A stretch of 64,000 nucleotides of DNA from Timema cristinae. Taxonomy: Eukaryota > Arthropoda > Insecta > Phasmatodea > Timematidae. This document shows positions 44,725-56,439 of this stretch, in pieces. A program made the position numbers and the translations under genes. Position 1 is the first letter of the stretch, and every line of letters starts with the position of its first letter. Under the pieces are notes generated by a model that saw nothing but the letters and a program-made list of their open reading frames with translations, searched no databases and had not been told where the DNA came from. The DNA is taken from the NCBI GenBank assembly GCA_039000515.1, contig JBCFYV010000001.1, positions 51,962,092 to 52,026,091 of the forward strand, written 5' to 3'.

Positions 44725-44935
44725 AAAGTAATAGATGAAGAAGGTTAAATATAGAAGAAATGTATCCACATTTGCGTAGAGAGAGAGGAAAACAATTTAG
44801 AAAAAACTCTCAGTACACCGAGCCGAGACTCAAACCCTGATATTCCCGTTCTCTTAAGAGCAATCTACTAGAGAGAGAGAGAGAGAGGCATTAGACCATT
44901 TAATCTCCGAAGCAGGTCACCGTTTAAACCTGCGT
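44725..44935 (-). mobile_element. SINE-2/3-like copy with internal (GA)n
   Basis: GAAGAAATGTATCCACATTT, GCGTAGAGAGAGAGGAAAAC, AGTACACCGAGCCGAGACTC and an ending CCGAAGCAGGTC head. A (GA)n microsatellite at 44870-44887 has grown inside the head. Confidence 0.6.
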
Positions 44936-45059
44936 TACAACCAAATTACGCATAAATCATGATAGCTACTTTTTTTTCTGATAGTCGCCCTTTATATAGT
45001 ACGATTTTGATAGGAAGAAAAGTAGAAGTTAGTTATTAAACTTGCTAAAAACCATTTTA

Positions 45060-45215
45060 ATATATTCATACATCAAGTCTTGCTACTTGCAGCTGTTCCT
45101 TTTGATACATATTATCAATACCTATAGAATAAGACAAATAATAAAGTAAAATGTTATCAATATTGACCGCAAATAAATATGTTTGAATTTTCTCTATTGT
45201 TCTTCCAACCAAAAT
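45060..45215 (+). mobile_element. Dispersed repeat family E, copy 5
   Basis: TATATTCATACATCAAGTCT, GCAGCTGTTCCTTTTGATAC, TATTGACCGCAAATAAATAT, GTTTGAATTTTCTCTATTGT. Clearest copy along with 12175-12365. Confidence 0.65.
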
Positions 45216-46109
45216 CAGGGTATAGTTGGTATTCACAGGGCACTATACTAGTCCACCTGCTGTAAATTCATGACTGAATTAAGTACAGAAATATCTCTCG
45301 TTTATATGAGACATCAATGTTTGAAGCGTAAGGCACTACTTATGCCAACCAGCTAGTCCTCTCTGTTGAGTAAATTCCTAGAGGCTATCTACGGTAGGAG
45401 AAGTGATTACTAACAACTAACAGAAGGTTCTTTATTGCAAACAATGGCTTAAAGTCACTCATATCAAACTATTTGGAAATAATGATAATTATTTAATTAG
45501 TACTATTATAAATAATAGTGTTCACTTCTAATAATACTTCCGTAAGGACTACCTTATAATTTGTTTTTCCGTAACTAATTGAAAGAAAAAATATATTAAT
45601 ATAACTATCATGTTTTTGGTTTTGCGATTGCAGCAACAAGATATATTAGAGTACCGGTACCTAAAATAATAAATTAAAAATTCTTATATTCACACTTGTT
45701 TCAAGTTATAAGTAACTGGCCATCAAATTAAATTAATGTTTCTGTTACTTAGAAAAAGAGCCATACATATTATTATTTTCAAAATAATTTTTTTTTTATT
45801 TTGTTAACAGCACATTAACATAACTGAAAACGGTTAGTATGATCTCATCAACTAACCTTGTTTAGGAAGGTTAACCGTCTTAGTTTTGGAAGAGAACGAA
45901 GCATTTTAGAAGCTCTCGTTTAAAAAGTATATTTTAATTAAAAACCTATGCTGCTTCCACACAAAAAAATCCGAACGCTTATTTATATGAGTACTAATTT
46001 AAAAGCGGTTAAAAGGAAAAATTAACTAAAATCAATCGTTTGTTGTGAAAGTTTTGATTGCCAAAAACTATATATAAAAAAGTAACAATGTCTTGCAGAT
46101 AATATAATT

Positions 46110-46330
46110 TGGCAACCGGTCCCATTTTGTGGTCAGTTCACACATCCACGAGCCTAGGGGTCCCGAGTTCGATTCCCAGCTGGTACCGTTGATTTCTCTC
46201 TTTAGGGGAATAATCCTAACGATCACCAGGGTTTTGTTAACTAAGCTTAAGTTAGGTTAAGACTCACCTTGGCTTCACAGCATCATTCAAACTATCATCC
46301 CACCATCTCATTACGGTCACGACGAGTAGA
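46110..46330 (+). mobile_element. SINE-4 copy that founds the 68-bp satellite
   Basis: CGGTCCCATTTTGTGGTCAG, B box GAGTTCGATTCCCAGC, GATCACCAGGGTTTTGTTAA and TCAAACTATCATCCCACC repeat the order of the 23630 copy. It runs directly into the first satellite unit at about 46328. Host-element sequence resumes after the array (AATAATTGTTTGGC near 49887), close to the left-hand ATATAATTTGGC, so the pair may be the SINE's target duplication. Confidence 0.75.
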
Positions 46331-49300
46331 CAACCTCCTGTGGAGTCCCCTGGGGAACTCTCTATACCACCAGAGCAGCTGATAGTCTACACATAAGACA
46401 ACCTCCTGTGGAGTACCCTGGGCAACTCTCTGTACCACCAGAGCGGCTAACAGTCTACACATAAGACAATCTCCTGTGGAGTCCCCTGGGGAACTCTCTA
46501 TACCACCAGAGCGGCTAACAGTCTACACATAAGACAACCTCCTGTGGAGTACCCTGGGCAACTCTCTATACCACCAGAGCGGCTAATAGTCTACACATAA
46601 GACAACCTCCTGTGAAGTACCCGGACAACTCTCTGTACCACCAGAGCAGCTAATAGTCTACACATAAGACAACCTCCTGTGAAGTACCCGGACAACTCTC
46701 TGTACCACCAGAGCAGCTAATAGTCTACACATAAGACAACCTCCTGTGGAGTACCCTGGGCAACTCTCTATACCACCAGAGCGGCTAATAGTCTACACAT
46801 AAGACAACCTCCTGTGGAGTACCCTGGGCAACTCTCTATACCACCAGAGCGGCTAATAGTCTACACATAAGATAATCTCCTGTGAAGTACCCGGGCAACT
46901 CTCTATACCACCAGAGCGGCTAATAGTCTACACATAAGACAACCTCCTGTGAAGTACCCTGGGCAACTCTCTGTACCACCAGAGCGGCTAATAGTCTACA
47001 CATAAGACAACCTCCTGTGGAGTACCCTGGGCAACTCTCTATACCACCAGAGCGGCTAATAGTCTACACATAAGACAACCTCCTGTGGAGTACCCTGGGC
47101 AACTCTCTATACCACCAGAGCGGCTAATAGTCTACACATAAGATAATCTCCTGTGAAGTACCCGGGCAACTCTCTATACCACCAGAGCGGCTAATAGTCT
47201 ACACATAAGACAACCTCCTGTGAAGTACCCTGGGCAACTCTCTGTACCACCAGAGCAGCTAATAGTCTACACATAAGACAACCTCCTGTGGAGTACCCTG
47301 GGCAACTCTCTATACCACCAGAGCGGCTAATAGTCTACACATAAGATAATCTCCTGTGAAGTACCCGGCAACTCTCTGTACCACCAGAGCGCTAATAGTC
47401 TACACATAAGACAACCTCCTGTGAGTACCCTGGGCAACTCTCTATACCACCAGAGCGGCTAATAGTCTACACATAAGACAACCTCCTGTGGAGTACCCTG
47501 GGCAACTCTCTTACCACCAGAGCAGCTAATAGTCTACACATAAGACAACCTCCTGTGAAGTACCCTGGGCAACTCTCTATACCACCAGAGCAGCTAATAG
47601 TCTACACATAAGACAACCTCCTGTGGAGTACCCTGGCAACTCTCTGTACCACACAGAGCGAGCTAATTCGTCTACACAAAGACAAACCTCCTGTGGAGTA
47701 CCCTGGGCAACTCTCTTACCACCAGAGCGCTAATAGTCTACACATAAGACAACCTCCTGTGGAGTACCCTGGGCAACTCTCTATACCACCAGAGCAGCTA
47801 ATAGTCTACACATAAGAAACCTCCTGTGGAGTACCCTGGGCAACTCTCTATACCACCAGAGCGGCTAATAGTCTACACATAAGACAACCTCCTGTGAAGT
47901 ACCCGGCAACTCTCTGTACCACCAGAGCAGCTAATAGTCTACACATAAGACAACCTCCTGTGGAGTACCCTGGGCAACTCTCTATACCACCAGAGCAGCT
48001 AATAGTCTACACATAAGACAACTCCTGTGAAGTACCCTGGGCAACTCTCTGTACCACCAGAGCAGCTAATAGTCTACAATAAGACAACCTCCTGTGGAGT
48101 ACCCTGGGGAACTCTCTGTACCACCAGAGCAGCTAATAGTCTACACATAGACAACCTCCTGTGGAGTACCCTGGCAACTCTCTGTACCACCAGAGCGCTA
48201 ATAGTCTACACATAAGACAACTCCTGTGGAGTACCCTGGGCAACTCTCTGTACCACCAGAGCAGCTAATAGTCTACACATAAGACAACCTCCTGTGGAGT
48301 ACCCTGGGCAACTCTCTGTACCACCAGAGCAGCTAATAGTCTACAATAAGATAACTCCTGTGAGTACCCTGGGCAACTCTCTGTACCACCAGAGCAGCTA
48401 ATAGTCTACACATAAGACAACCTCCTGTGGAGTACCCTGGGCAACTCTCTGTACCACCAGAGCAGCTAATAGTCTACACATAAGACAACCTCCTGTGAGT
48501 ACCCTGGGCAACTCTTATACCACCAGAGCAGCTAATAGTCTACACATAAGACAACCTCCTGTGGAGTACCCTGGGCAACTCTCTGTACCACCAGAGCGGC
48601 TAATAGTCTACACATAAACAACCTCCTGTGGAGTACCCTGGCAACTCTCTGTACCACCAGAGCAGCTAATAGTCTACACATAAGACAACCTCCTGTGAGT
48701 ACCCTGGGCAACTCTCTAGTACCACCAGAGCAGCTAATAGTCTACCATAAAGACAACCTCCTGTGGAGTACCCTGGGCAACTCTCTGTACCACCAGAGCA
48801 GCTAATAGTCTACACATAAGACAACCTCCTGTGGAGTACCCTGGGCAACTCTCTATACCACCAGAGCTGGCTAATAGTTACACATAAGACAACCTCCTGT
48901 GAAGTACCCTGGCAACTATCTGTACCACCAGAGCAGCTAATAGTCTACACATAAGACAACCTCCTGTGAGTACCTGGGCAACTCTCTGTACACCAGAGCA
49001 GCTAATAGTCTACATATAAGACAACCTCCTGTGAAGTACCCTGGCAACTCTCTGTACCACCAAGAAGCTAATAGTCTACATATAAGAAACTCCTGTGGAG
49101 TACCCTGGGCAACTCTCTGTACCACCAGAGCAGCTAATAGTCTACAATAAGACAACCTCCTGTGAAGTACCCTGGGCAACTCTCTGTACCACCAGAGCAG
49201 CTAATAGTCTACATATAAGAAACCTCCTGTGGAGTACCCTGGGCAACTCTCTGTACCACCAGAGCAGCTAATAGTCTACACAAAGACACCTCCTGTGGAG

Positions 49301-49828
49301 TACCCGGGCAACTCTCTGTATCCACCATAGCAGCTAATAATCTACATAAAGATTAACTCCCTGTGGAGTACGCCTGGGCAACTCCTCTTACCACCAAAGA
49401 GAGCTAATAGTCTACACATAAGAAACCTCCTGGTGAAGTACCCGGGCAAACTCTCTGTACCACCAGAGCGCTAATAGTCTACACATAAGACAACCTCCTG
49501 TGGAGTACCCTGGGCAACTCTCTGTACCACCAGAGCGGCTAATAGTTTACACATAAGACAACCTCCTGTGGAGTACCCTGGGCAACCCTTTGTACCACCA
49601 GAGCATCTAATAGTCTACACATAAGACAACCTCCTGTGGAGTACCCTGGGCAACTCTTTGTACCACCAGAGCAGCTAATAGTCTACACATAAGACAACCT
49701 CCTGTGGAGTACCCTGGGCAACTCTTTGTACCACCAGAGCAGCTAATAGTCTACATATAAGACAACCTCCTGTGGAGTACCCTGGGCAAATCTCTGTACC
49801 ACCAGAGCAGCTAACAGTCTACACACAA
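46328..49828. repeat. 68-bp satellite, about 51 copies
   Basis: ATAAGACAACCTCCTGTGGA recurs at 46393, 46461, 46529 and so on every 68 bp. The unit (ACTCTCTGTACCACCAGAGC, CTAATAGTCTACACATAAG) corresponds to the 3' body of SINE-4 (GCGCCACCAGAGCTGCTGAA, AGTCTACATACA in the 23630 copy). From about 47340 to 49450 many units have single-base gains or losses. Confidence 0.95.
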
Positions 49829-49968
49829 GGTGTGACCTAGCCTGGATCTCAAGGTCCCTCCTGGTCATATGTGCCATACGATAAAAATAATAATTGTTTG
49901 GCTAGTGGCTCCATGCTAGTTTTTTCTAGCTGCCACTTATCTCCTGTCCTACCGTAAACATCCTGTAG

Positions 49969-50081
49969 ATGAATGAGAGAGAGAGCGTGACTCATGTTTA
50001 ACTGTGGCTCAACAGTTCCCGGTTCAAAGACCGTCCTTGTGACGTCATAAGCTCGCGAGACAACACCAATACGCTACTGAG
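49969..50081 (-). other. tRNA-like segment between the two element H copies
   Basis: Minus strand: TATAGCTCAGTAGCGTATTG (A-box-like) and GTCTTTGAACCGGG (weak B box). A (GA)n tract lies at 49975-49985. Probably a worn SINE head. Confidence 0.4.
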
Positions 50082-50359
50082 CTATAGTCCATTCGCCATA
50101 CGAGTGGTAGCTGACAGATAACATAATATTTTTTATTGCAAATATTGGTTGAGAGTTATTAACGTGGAAATAGTTATTATTATTTTAGTAATACAATATT
50201 ATTAATAAAAAGGATTAGTAAGTACTTCTAAGAATACTTCCTTGGGGATTAAGGTATATTCGGTTTTCTCGTTACTTACTGAAAGAACAAAAAATATTAA
50301 TAAAACTATTATAAGTTTAGTTTCGTGGTTTTTTGCAACAGAAGATATTATGGTACCTG

Positions 50360-50650
50360 GATGTATGCATTTTTATTTAATTAATTTATTTAAGGTATTT
50401 AACGTGCACTTTCTGAACCGACTGAATATATATCAGCACATGCGAATTTCTATGAGTGAGAGTGAGAGGGCTTACCAATTATACTGGGAAAAGTATTTTT
50501 ACATACCTTATAGGGTTATTTTACACAATCGAAGGCTTTACTTCCCTTCCGAAGAAAGTTGTGCTACGGATTTTTAGCGCTCAAGAAAAATCCGTCGACA
50601 CCAGCTGGGTTTGAACCCACGAACATTGAGTCAGTTAATAAATTAAAAGG
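50360..50650 (-). mobile_element. SINE-5, copy 2
   Basis: Absent from element H copy 1, present in copy 2, so it is an insertion. B box GGGTTCAAACCC on the minus strand at about 50608-50619; body matches 412-640 (GTATTTAACGTGCACTTTCT, GTGCTACGGATTTTTAGCGC). AATTAATTTATTTAAGGTAT near 50376 and AATAAATTAAAAGGTATT near 50637 may be the drifted target duplication. Confidence 0.7.
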
Positions 50651-51003
50651 TATTATATCCACACTAATATCTTGTTTTAACTGACCACCAAAATAAATGG
50701 ATATTTGTTTATATCTTATAGAAATATCAATACAAAATATTAGTTTCAAAATAAAAGTTTTTATTTTGTAAACACATGCGCATGAACACAACTGAACATG
50801 GTTTGTATGACGTCATCAACCATCCTTGTTTCGGCTGGTTCATCATCTTAACTTATATATCAAAGACAAACATTTTTGAAGCTCTCGTTTGTAAAGCGGT
50901 TGTAAGTGATCTACAGACACCGCGTCCACAAAAAATAGACATACAAATGATTATTTTTGGCACGTTCGTATTTTAATAATATAAAAACTCGTAAAATAAA
51001 ATA

Positions 51004-52337
51004 TAGGGTCGCGCGTGGGAACGGACGATTTTGAATAATTCATTTCAAGACCATAGTTTAAGTTTGCAGGACTGTGATGACATCATTATGTTCCCCAGTC
51101 AATGCCGTTTAGTCACCATGGAGCAATTGTCATGTGTGCATCGAGCGGTTGCAGTAAAATCATTTTACATAAACAATGATTGTTATGAAGGTGCGTCACG
51201 AGAATTTCGGCGTCACTTTCAACTTCAGCGTCATGATCCAGTTCCGTCATCTCACGCTGTTAAGACAGGGGTTTCAAACTTTGAAACAATAGGTTCAGTA
51301 TTGAGAAAGAAGTATACAGGGCCAAGAAATAATATTTGAACGCCAGAAACTGTCGAAGCAGTCAAAATTTCGTTCCTGCGGAGTCCACAGCTTTCTGTAC
51401 GGCAACATGCAGTGTCTTTAGGTTTGTATCACTGCACTTTGGTTAGAATATTGTTCTCAGATTTAAAGATACATCCGTACAAGATTCAGATAGTCCAGGA
51501 ATTAAAAGACTGTGATTTCAATAGGAAATTGTTTTTTATGAACAATTTTTGGCAAAATGTAAGGAAAACTAAAATTTCCTAGAAAATCTTTGGAGGTCTG
51601 ATGAAGCCCAATTTCATCTAAATGGTTATGTTAATAAACAGAACTTTAGGTACTGGGCTTCGGAGAATCCTCGCTTTTTTCACCAGCGACCATAACACAG
51701 TGAAAAAGTGTCAGTGTGCTGTACGGTGTTTTCAAAAGAAATAGTCGGACCGTATTTTTTTTTAGGATGGCAATGACCGTGTGGTGACTGTAGCTTCAGA
51801 ACGGTACGTCAATATGTTCAAACGTTTCTTAGCAATGAACTAGAGAGCTAGCCAATGATTTGAGTCCACATGGTTTCAGCAGGACGGAGCTACAGCTCAT
51901 ACTGCAAGAATCTCAATCGTCGCTTTACGAGAGATTTTTGGAAACCATCACCAAGAATGGCGATATTTGGCCTGCGAGATCACCAGATCTTTCGTTGTTT
52001 GATTTCTTCTTATGGGAACTTTTAAAATCCGAGTGGTTGCTCATCGTCCTCAAAGTATTAATGAACTGAAGGCTTGGATTCATTAAGAGATTGAAGCAAT
52101 CTCCATTGAGACGTTGCTGCGAGTTTCGACGAACTTGTGTTCACGAATGCAGGAATGCATGAGAAGGGAAGGCGGTCATCTCAAGGATGTTAGCTTTAAG
52201 AAATGACTTTTATGTAAAGTAAGTGATAAAATGGCATAGTTGTAGCATTTAGATATCCATATTTGTAGGGAAATTAAATTATTTAAAGTTGTATTACACA
52301 TGTATTAATATCACCCGTTCCCACGCACCACCCTGTA
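51004..52337 (+). mobile_element. Mariner-type transposon with broken transposase
   Basis: Ends TAGGGTCGCGCGTGGGAACG and, inverted, TACAGGGTGGTGCGTGGGAA match apart from a 2-base gap. TA flanks both sides (51002-51003, 52338-52339). Coding runs left to right in several frames: 51121-51339 has the helix-turn-helix start typical of the DUF4817-type mariner relatives (EFRRHFQLQRHDPVPSSHAV). HPYKIQIVQELKD is near 51475. A DEAQFHLNGYVNKQNFRYWA-like frame is near 51603, holding the first catalytic Asp. DGNDRVVTVASERYVNMF is near 51765. A QDGATAHTA-like frame is near 51880 with the second Asp. WPARSPDLSLFDFFLWELLK is at 51970-52030, holding the third Asp. The many frameshifts and stops mean it cannot make active transposase. 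The empty site in element H copy 1 confirms the borders. Confidence 0.9.
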
Positions 52338-52899
52338 TAAAGAAACCTTTATGTTGTGAAAGTTTCGACTGCCATAAGTGATAGCAGCTCAACATATTGT
52401 CTTGCAGATCAAATTGTTTGGCGAATGGTTACATGAGAGTAAATCAGGTAACTTTTGCTAGCTGTCAGTTACCACCATTCCTATGGTGAATGGACTGTAG
52501 GTAATATTATTTTGCCATTACCTCCTCGCTCTTCAGGAAGCTGATGTGACTATTTTAAATGGTATCTTTATGGAGATAAATCATTTCTTATAATTTTGTA
52601 TCTATATTTAGATATTGACTAATTAATTTTTCTTGGAGACTTTAATGAGTATATGGAACATGAACCTGTTCACAACGGTTCACATTCTTAGTCACGGGGG
52701 AGAGATAGGTATGCCCGTGAGACCTGGGAACACATTTTTTGGGGAATGTCTCACTCATTTCCCACGTGATTTAACTTACCACAGTCACTCAACCTGGAAC
52801 TAATGTGGCAATAACGTTACCCTTCAGAGGGGCTTCCAATTCATCCCTCCTTCTCCCTATCGTCTTCCCCCCCCCCCAACAACTCTCCCCTACCCTTGT

Positions 52900-53105
52900 G
52901 CTCACGTCTTACAGCCCACCAAGGCTGTGAAAATGTGGCAAGGTAGGATTGAGAAAAAGTGTTCCAGCGTTTGCGTGGAGTTAGATTGGAAAACTAAATT
53001 GAAGAAAACGCCCTTAGTACGTACATCTTGGCAGGATTTGTACCATGACCTCCGCATCACCGACAGTACAGTATATCGTGAGGTCACCGATTGGTTCAAT
53101 ATTTA
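52900..53105 (-). mobile_element. SINE-2/3-like divergent copy
   Basis: Inverted order CACGTCTTACAGCCCACCAA (tail), GTTTGCGTGGAGTTAGATTG, CTTAGTACGTACATCTTGGC and TTTGTACCATGACCTCCGCA. A C run lies just outside at 52868-52877. Confidence 0.55.
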
Positions 53106-53329
53106 CTAATAAGTGCGCATTTAAATAGAACAAAGTGTGCATGCGTGTCCACATTTCAAACTAGGGTAGTCGGGTGTTTCAAATCACTGCCAAGTGACAT
53201 TAAGGTGCTATTTCTATTAACGGTTTATCATTCTCTTTCCAGGCGAACGCTGGAGAATATCCTTAACGTTCCTCCTGGTTATAAATACCCGGTTCAAGTC
53301 GCGTAAATCACAAACTAATGGTGTTTTAA

Positions 53330-53800
53330 AACAACAAAACCACTGTAAGAGTGCGCAGTATGTCAGCTGTGATGCTGTGACGTCACAGACTCCCTGTTAG
53401 GTCAGTGACTGAGGCAGGGAAAGTGTGTAAGCAGTAGCTAGCAGTACTAGAGATAGTAGTAATAGCAATAATGGTGGTCTCTCAATCGTCTACGTCTTGT
53501 GGTCTTTGCACCGTGACCATTTCACACACACACACAGCCCCGCAACGTTCCACCCCCTCTCCCCGCCTCCTCGTATAACCTCTCTACACCTTGTTTATAC
53601 AACATTGGGAATTGTATTAATTAATACAATATATACTATAATTTGCTTACACTGACACAGGCCCGGTGACATCAATTTTGCCAACTAATACACTAATGAG
53701 TTTGCTACCCCCCCCCCCCCTTTCCCGCTTTATCCTTCTTCCCCAGACGGGTACAGAGCTGCAATTAAGAATAGAATAAAAAAAGAAAAACAAATTTGTA
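53330..53800. other. Spacer with a CRE-like palindrome
   Basis: GCTGTGACGTCACAG near 53373 contains the full CRE word TGACGTCA inside a longer palindrome. (CA)n at 53524-53537 and a C run at 53708-53719 follow. No gene recognised. Confidence 0.4.
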
Positions 53801-53832
53801 TCATTTATCATTGAAATTAAATATCATTGTAA

Positions 53833-53835
<3 letters not shown>

Positions 53836-53866
<31 letters not shown>
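53836..53866. repeat. (ATT)n microsatellite
   Basis: About ten ATT repeats, not attached to a SINE tail. Confidence 0.9.
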
Positions 53867-54174
53867 ACTAACTTCTATTTAATACAATTTGATCAATAAA
53901 TTATTCATTTATATACTAGTTACTATTATCACTATTGGTTGGTTCTCATATAGTTCTTTGTTAATTCAAATATTGTCAGATGGCTACTGCATTCGCAAAT
54001 TGTAAGTGCGGGTCTTTTTTCTAGCTCAGAGCCCCGTACAGATGTCCCCTTAGTACCCCCTTCCTACCTCTAGTACAATGTCAAGGCAATGCAAAGCTAA
54101 TCAAACACCTTACACCAGACGTACCACCGGTTAAAAGGGTGCAAGAAATTGTCAAAATTGTTTATTTCTGTATT

Positions 54175-54380
54175 AGAGGAGGTGTGCTCGTGTCGGCCTG
54201 GTCGAGGAGTGTGGGCCCGGCTCGGCACGGCCAGGTGTCAGGTGACTGACATGGCGGCTGGCTGGGCTGGTGGCCTACAAACCTCTTGAAGCGACGCCCG
54301 CTCCGTGCCAGCTCCGCCTGGGGACGCTAGAGTCTCCGCCCCTTGAAAGCTCTAGTTCGATGTACGGCCGCATCTGACAG
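54175..54380. promoter_or_regulatory. CpG-rich patch, possible promoter or first exon region
   Basis: About 200 bp of GC-rich, CpG-bearing sequence (GGCCCGGCTCGGCACGGCCA, GACATGGCGGCTGGCTGGG, GACGCCCGCTCCGTGCCAGC) in an AT-rich neighbourhood. ACATGGCGGC resembles a YY1-type initiator or a Kozak start. No recognisable protein follows. Confidence 0.3.
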
Positions 54381-56035
54381 ATTCTTTAGTAGTATTTCTC
54401 GTAGCAACAAATGGCATGTTAAACAAGTACTCATACTCCGAGCCGTTTTAAAACCTTTGTAGGTCCTAAGTTGTTTTTTCACTCAAATATACAAATAAAT
54501 ATTTTGGATTAAAATTTTCTCTTTTTTCTTATTTGGGATTATTTTTGTTTATGTGTTTATTTCAAGTGAAATATTTTAAGCTTTAAAAGGTTCGTAGGAC
54601 CTAGGCACCAAACCTAGTCAGCCTAAAGGATGAAGCATCTAGGGTAGTTTTATAGTTTGGGTCACTAGTGTCTAGGATGTCTTGATTAGGGAAAAAGAAT
54701 TAATGTTTTATTGTTATATAATGAATTTACCCAGAAAGGACTTTTAGAAGATATAAATATTTAAAAAATTACATTTAAAATGAAACTAAAAATTCTAAAA
54801 TACTATTCTAAATTTATAAAAAATAACTGACAAAGACCTTTAATGAATGCACACGAGTAAATTAAGTATGCAATAAGCGAATGAAAAGAAACCAACAATA
54901 AAAAAACCCTTTAACAATAATAAGCTTGAAGCCTGTTAAATATAAGTGTTATTTGGAAAAAGAAACGGCTTCAGAAGTAATAGCAACCCTGCCCTCTCCC
55001 AATAACACCTTTTCCAGCTTAGTTACAAGTAGGACTATGCAGATTTTCCAATCTTGTATGTAAAATGTGTACATATTAATTTTAAGCGTACATTACCTTC
55101 TAATTCTGACAACTTTGTGGTGAATAAACTTATGTTTAAGTATTCATGCGTTTACGAAACATAAAAGTTATTTACCTTAAAATTACAAAATTTAAAAAAT
55201 ATCCTAATTATTACCTATAAAAACACATTTCTAAAACCAATCAATCACAAACAGGATGTACGTACGCATGAGCATTGTCTGTTGGTTTAAAAAAATTATA
55301 TATTTAATATAATTCCAAGCCATACTTATAAGCTATTAGCGGTAGTACACGGCGTGGCTCGGGGTAATCACACAATGCATTCCTTGGATACCCCGGGCAA
55401 CACTTTTCTTTGTTTCAAACATATAGAAGAAACAATTATTCAGTGTATTTCTTCTGACTCAGTTTTTAATGAATTTAAAAAATCTAATAAAAGTGTAAAG
55501 TTCCAACTTCCAAGTACTCATGTTTGGGTACAGGGGCTACTAACTTTTAAAATGTCAGACCCTCTGGGTGTGGTAGATATCGCACAAAGCTCATGACATA
55601 GACACTATCTTCGTTTTATTAGTTTGGATAGAAGATAAAGATACAATAGTATAATCCGCCAAGGTAATCTCGACACCTTTCAAAGTAAACGGGCTTTGAT
55701 GTGTTTTAACACAAAGACTATTTAATGGTTTGATCCTGTATTAAATAAGGATAAGGGGTAGTGAGATAAAATGCATCTTCATTCGTGAGAATAACTGGTG
55801 GTGAAAGCCACACATATAAAATCACATTTTGTAAAACCATGCTCAGTGCTCTCGGCTGATAATTAATCGAACCTTTCTGTCTGTCATCAGCCATCCATAC
55901 TATTGTAAACCCGACACTTTGTACTGTATAGCCACCGATGTAGGTAGCTTTGTTCAGAGACATTCAAAGTTGGAGTAAATTTGCCCTAATATAATCTGCC
56001 TCAGCAGAACCACGTGTCTGTGAGGGCCGTAGATC
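54381..56035. other. AT-rich region without a recognisable gene
   Basis: Open frames at 55354-55596 (plus) and 55718-55963 (minus) show no motif I know. No repeat partner in the window. Confidence 0.4.
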
Positions 56036-56044
56036 AATTATTTA

Positions 56045-56285
56045 TCCTTGGCACTGCATCTTACTACCTGATCAAATAATTATCTTCAATTAATTATATT
56101 ACTACCCACAAATGGCGTTTAACTACTCATCCGGTCTTTTATAATATTTACATTAATGAGGTAGAGATAAGGAAGGCTAGAGTGAAATGTACTTGCATTG
56201 CTTGGAGGGAGGAGAGAAAACCCTCAATACACCTAGCCATAATTAAAGTTCCTACCTCCACGCTATGATATACCAGTTCTGTAAA
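56045..56285 (-). mobile_element. SINE-2/3-like divergent copy
   Basis: TTGGCACTGCATCTTACTAC (inverted tail), GAAATGTACTTGCATTGCTT, GGAGGGAGGAGAGAAAACCC and a worn head. Confidence 0.55.
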
Positions 56286-56439
56286 CACTTTCTCTCTTTA
56301 GTATATTTATATTAAAAATATGGTCGGGATGGCTTTTTCTGGGGTATAATACTCTGGAGGTGAAATAGTCTCCCATTCGGTTCTCCGGACGGCGATTTAA
56401 CTAATTTAACTAATTTGGGGTCGTCATGGGGGGGGGGGG

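Larger units (their letters stand above)
45385..49968 (+). mobile_element. Non-autonomous TIR element H, copy 1, split by SINE-4 and its satellite
   Basis: Without the insert at about 46110-49895 this aligns with 50082-52500: TTTTTATTGCAAATATTGG-like, TAATACTTCC, GAAGCTCTCGTTT, TTGTGAAAGTTT, TGTCTTGCAGAT, AATTGTTTGGC, CTAGCTG and a final CTGTAG occur in the same order. The left end is less well preserved than in copy 2. Non-coding. Confidence 0.7.
50082..52500 (+). mobile_element. Non-autonomous TIR element H, copy 2, split by SINE-5 and a mariner
   Basis: Left end CTATAGTCCATTCGCCATAC, then GTGGTAGCTGACAG. The inverted right end is CTACAGTCCATTCACCATAG, then GTGGTAACTGACAG, about 40 bp matching. 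Removing the two inserts leaves roughly 0.8 kb, non-coding. Same orientation as copy 1 and only 113 bp from it. Confidence 0.8.

Noticed and set aside
46328..49828. CRISPR-like array (regular repeats)
   Set aside because: The whole 68-bp unit is repeated with no variable spacers, the context is eukaryotic and the unit is SINE-derived.
55718..55963. 81-codon minus frame as a gene
   Set aside because: No recognisable motif, no splice or start context. Could be an old element fragment.
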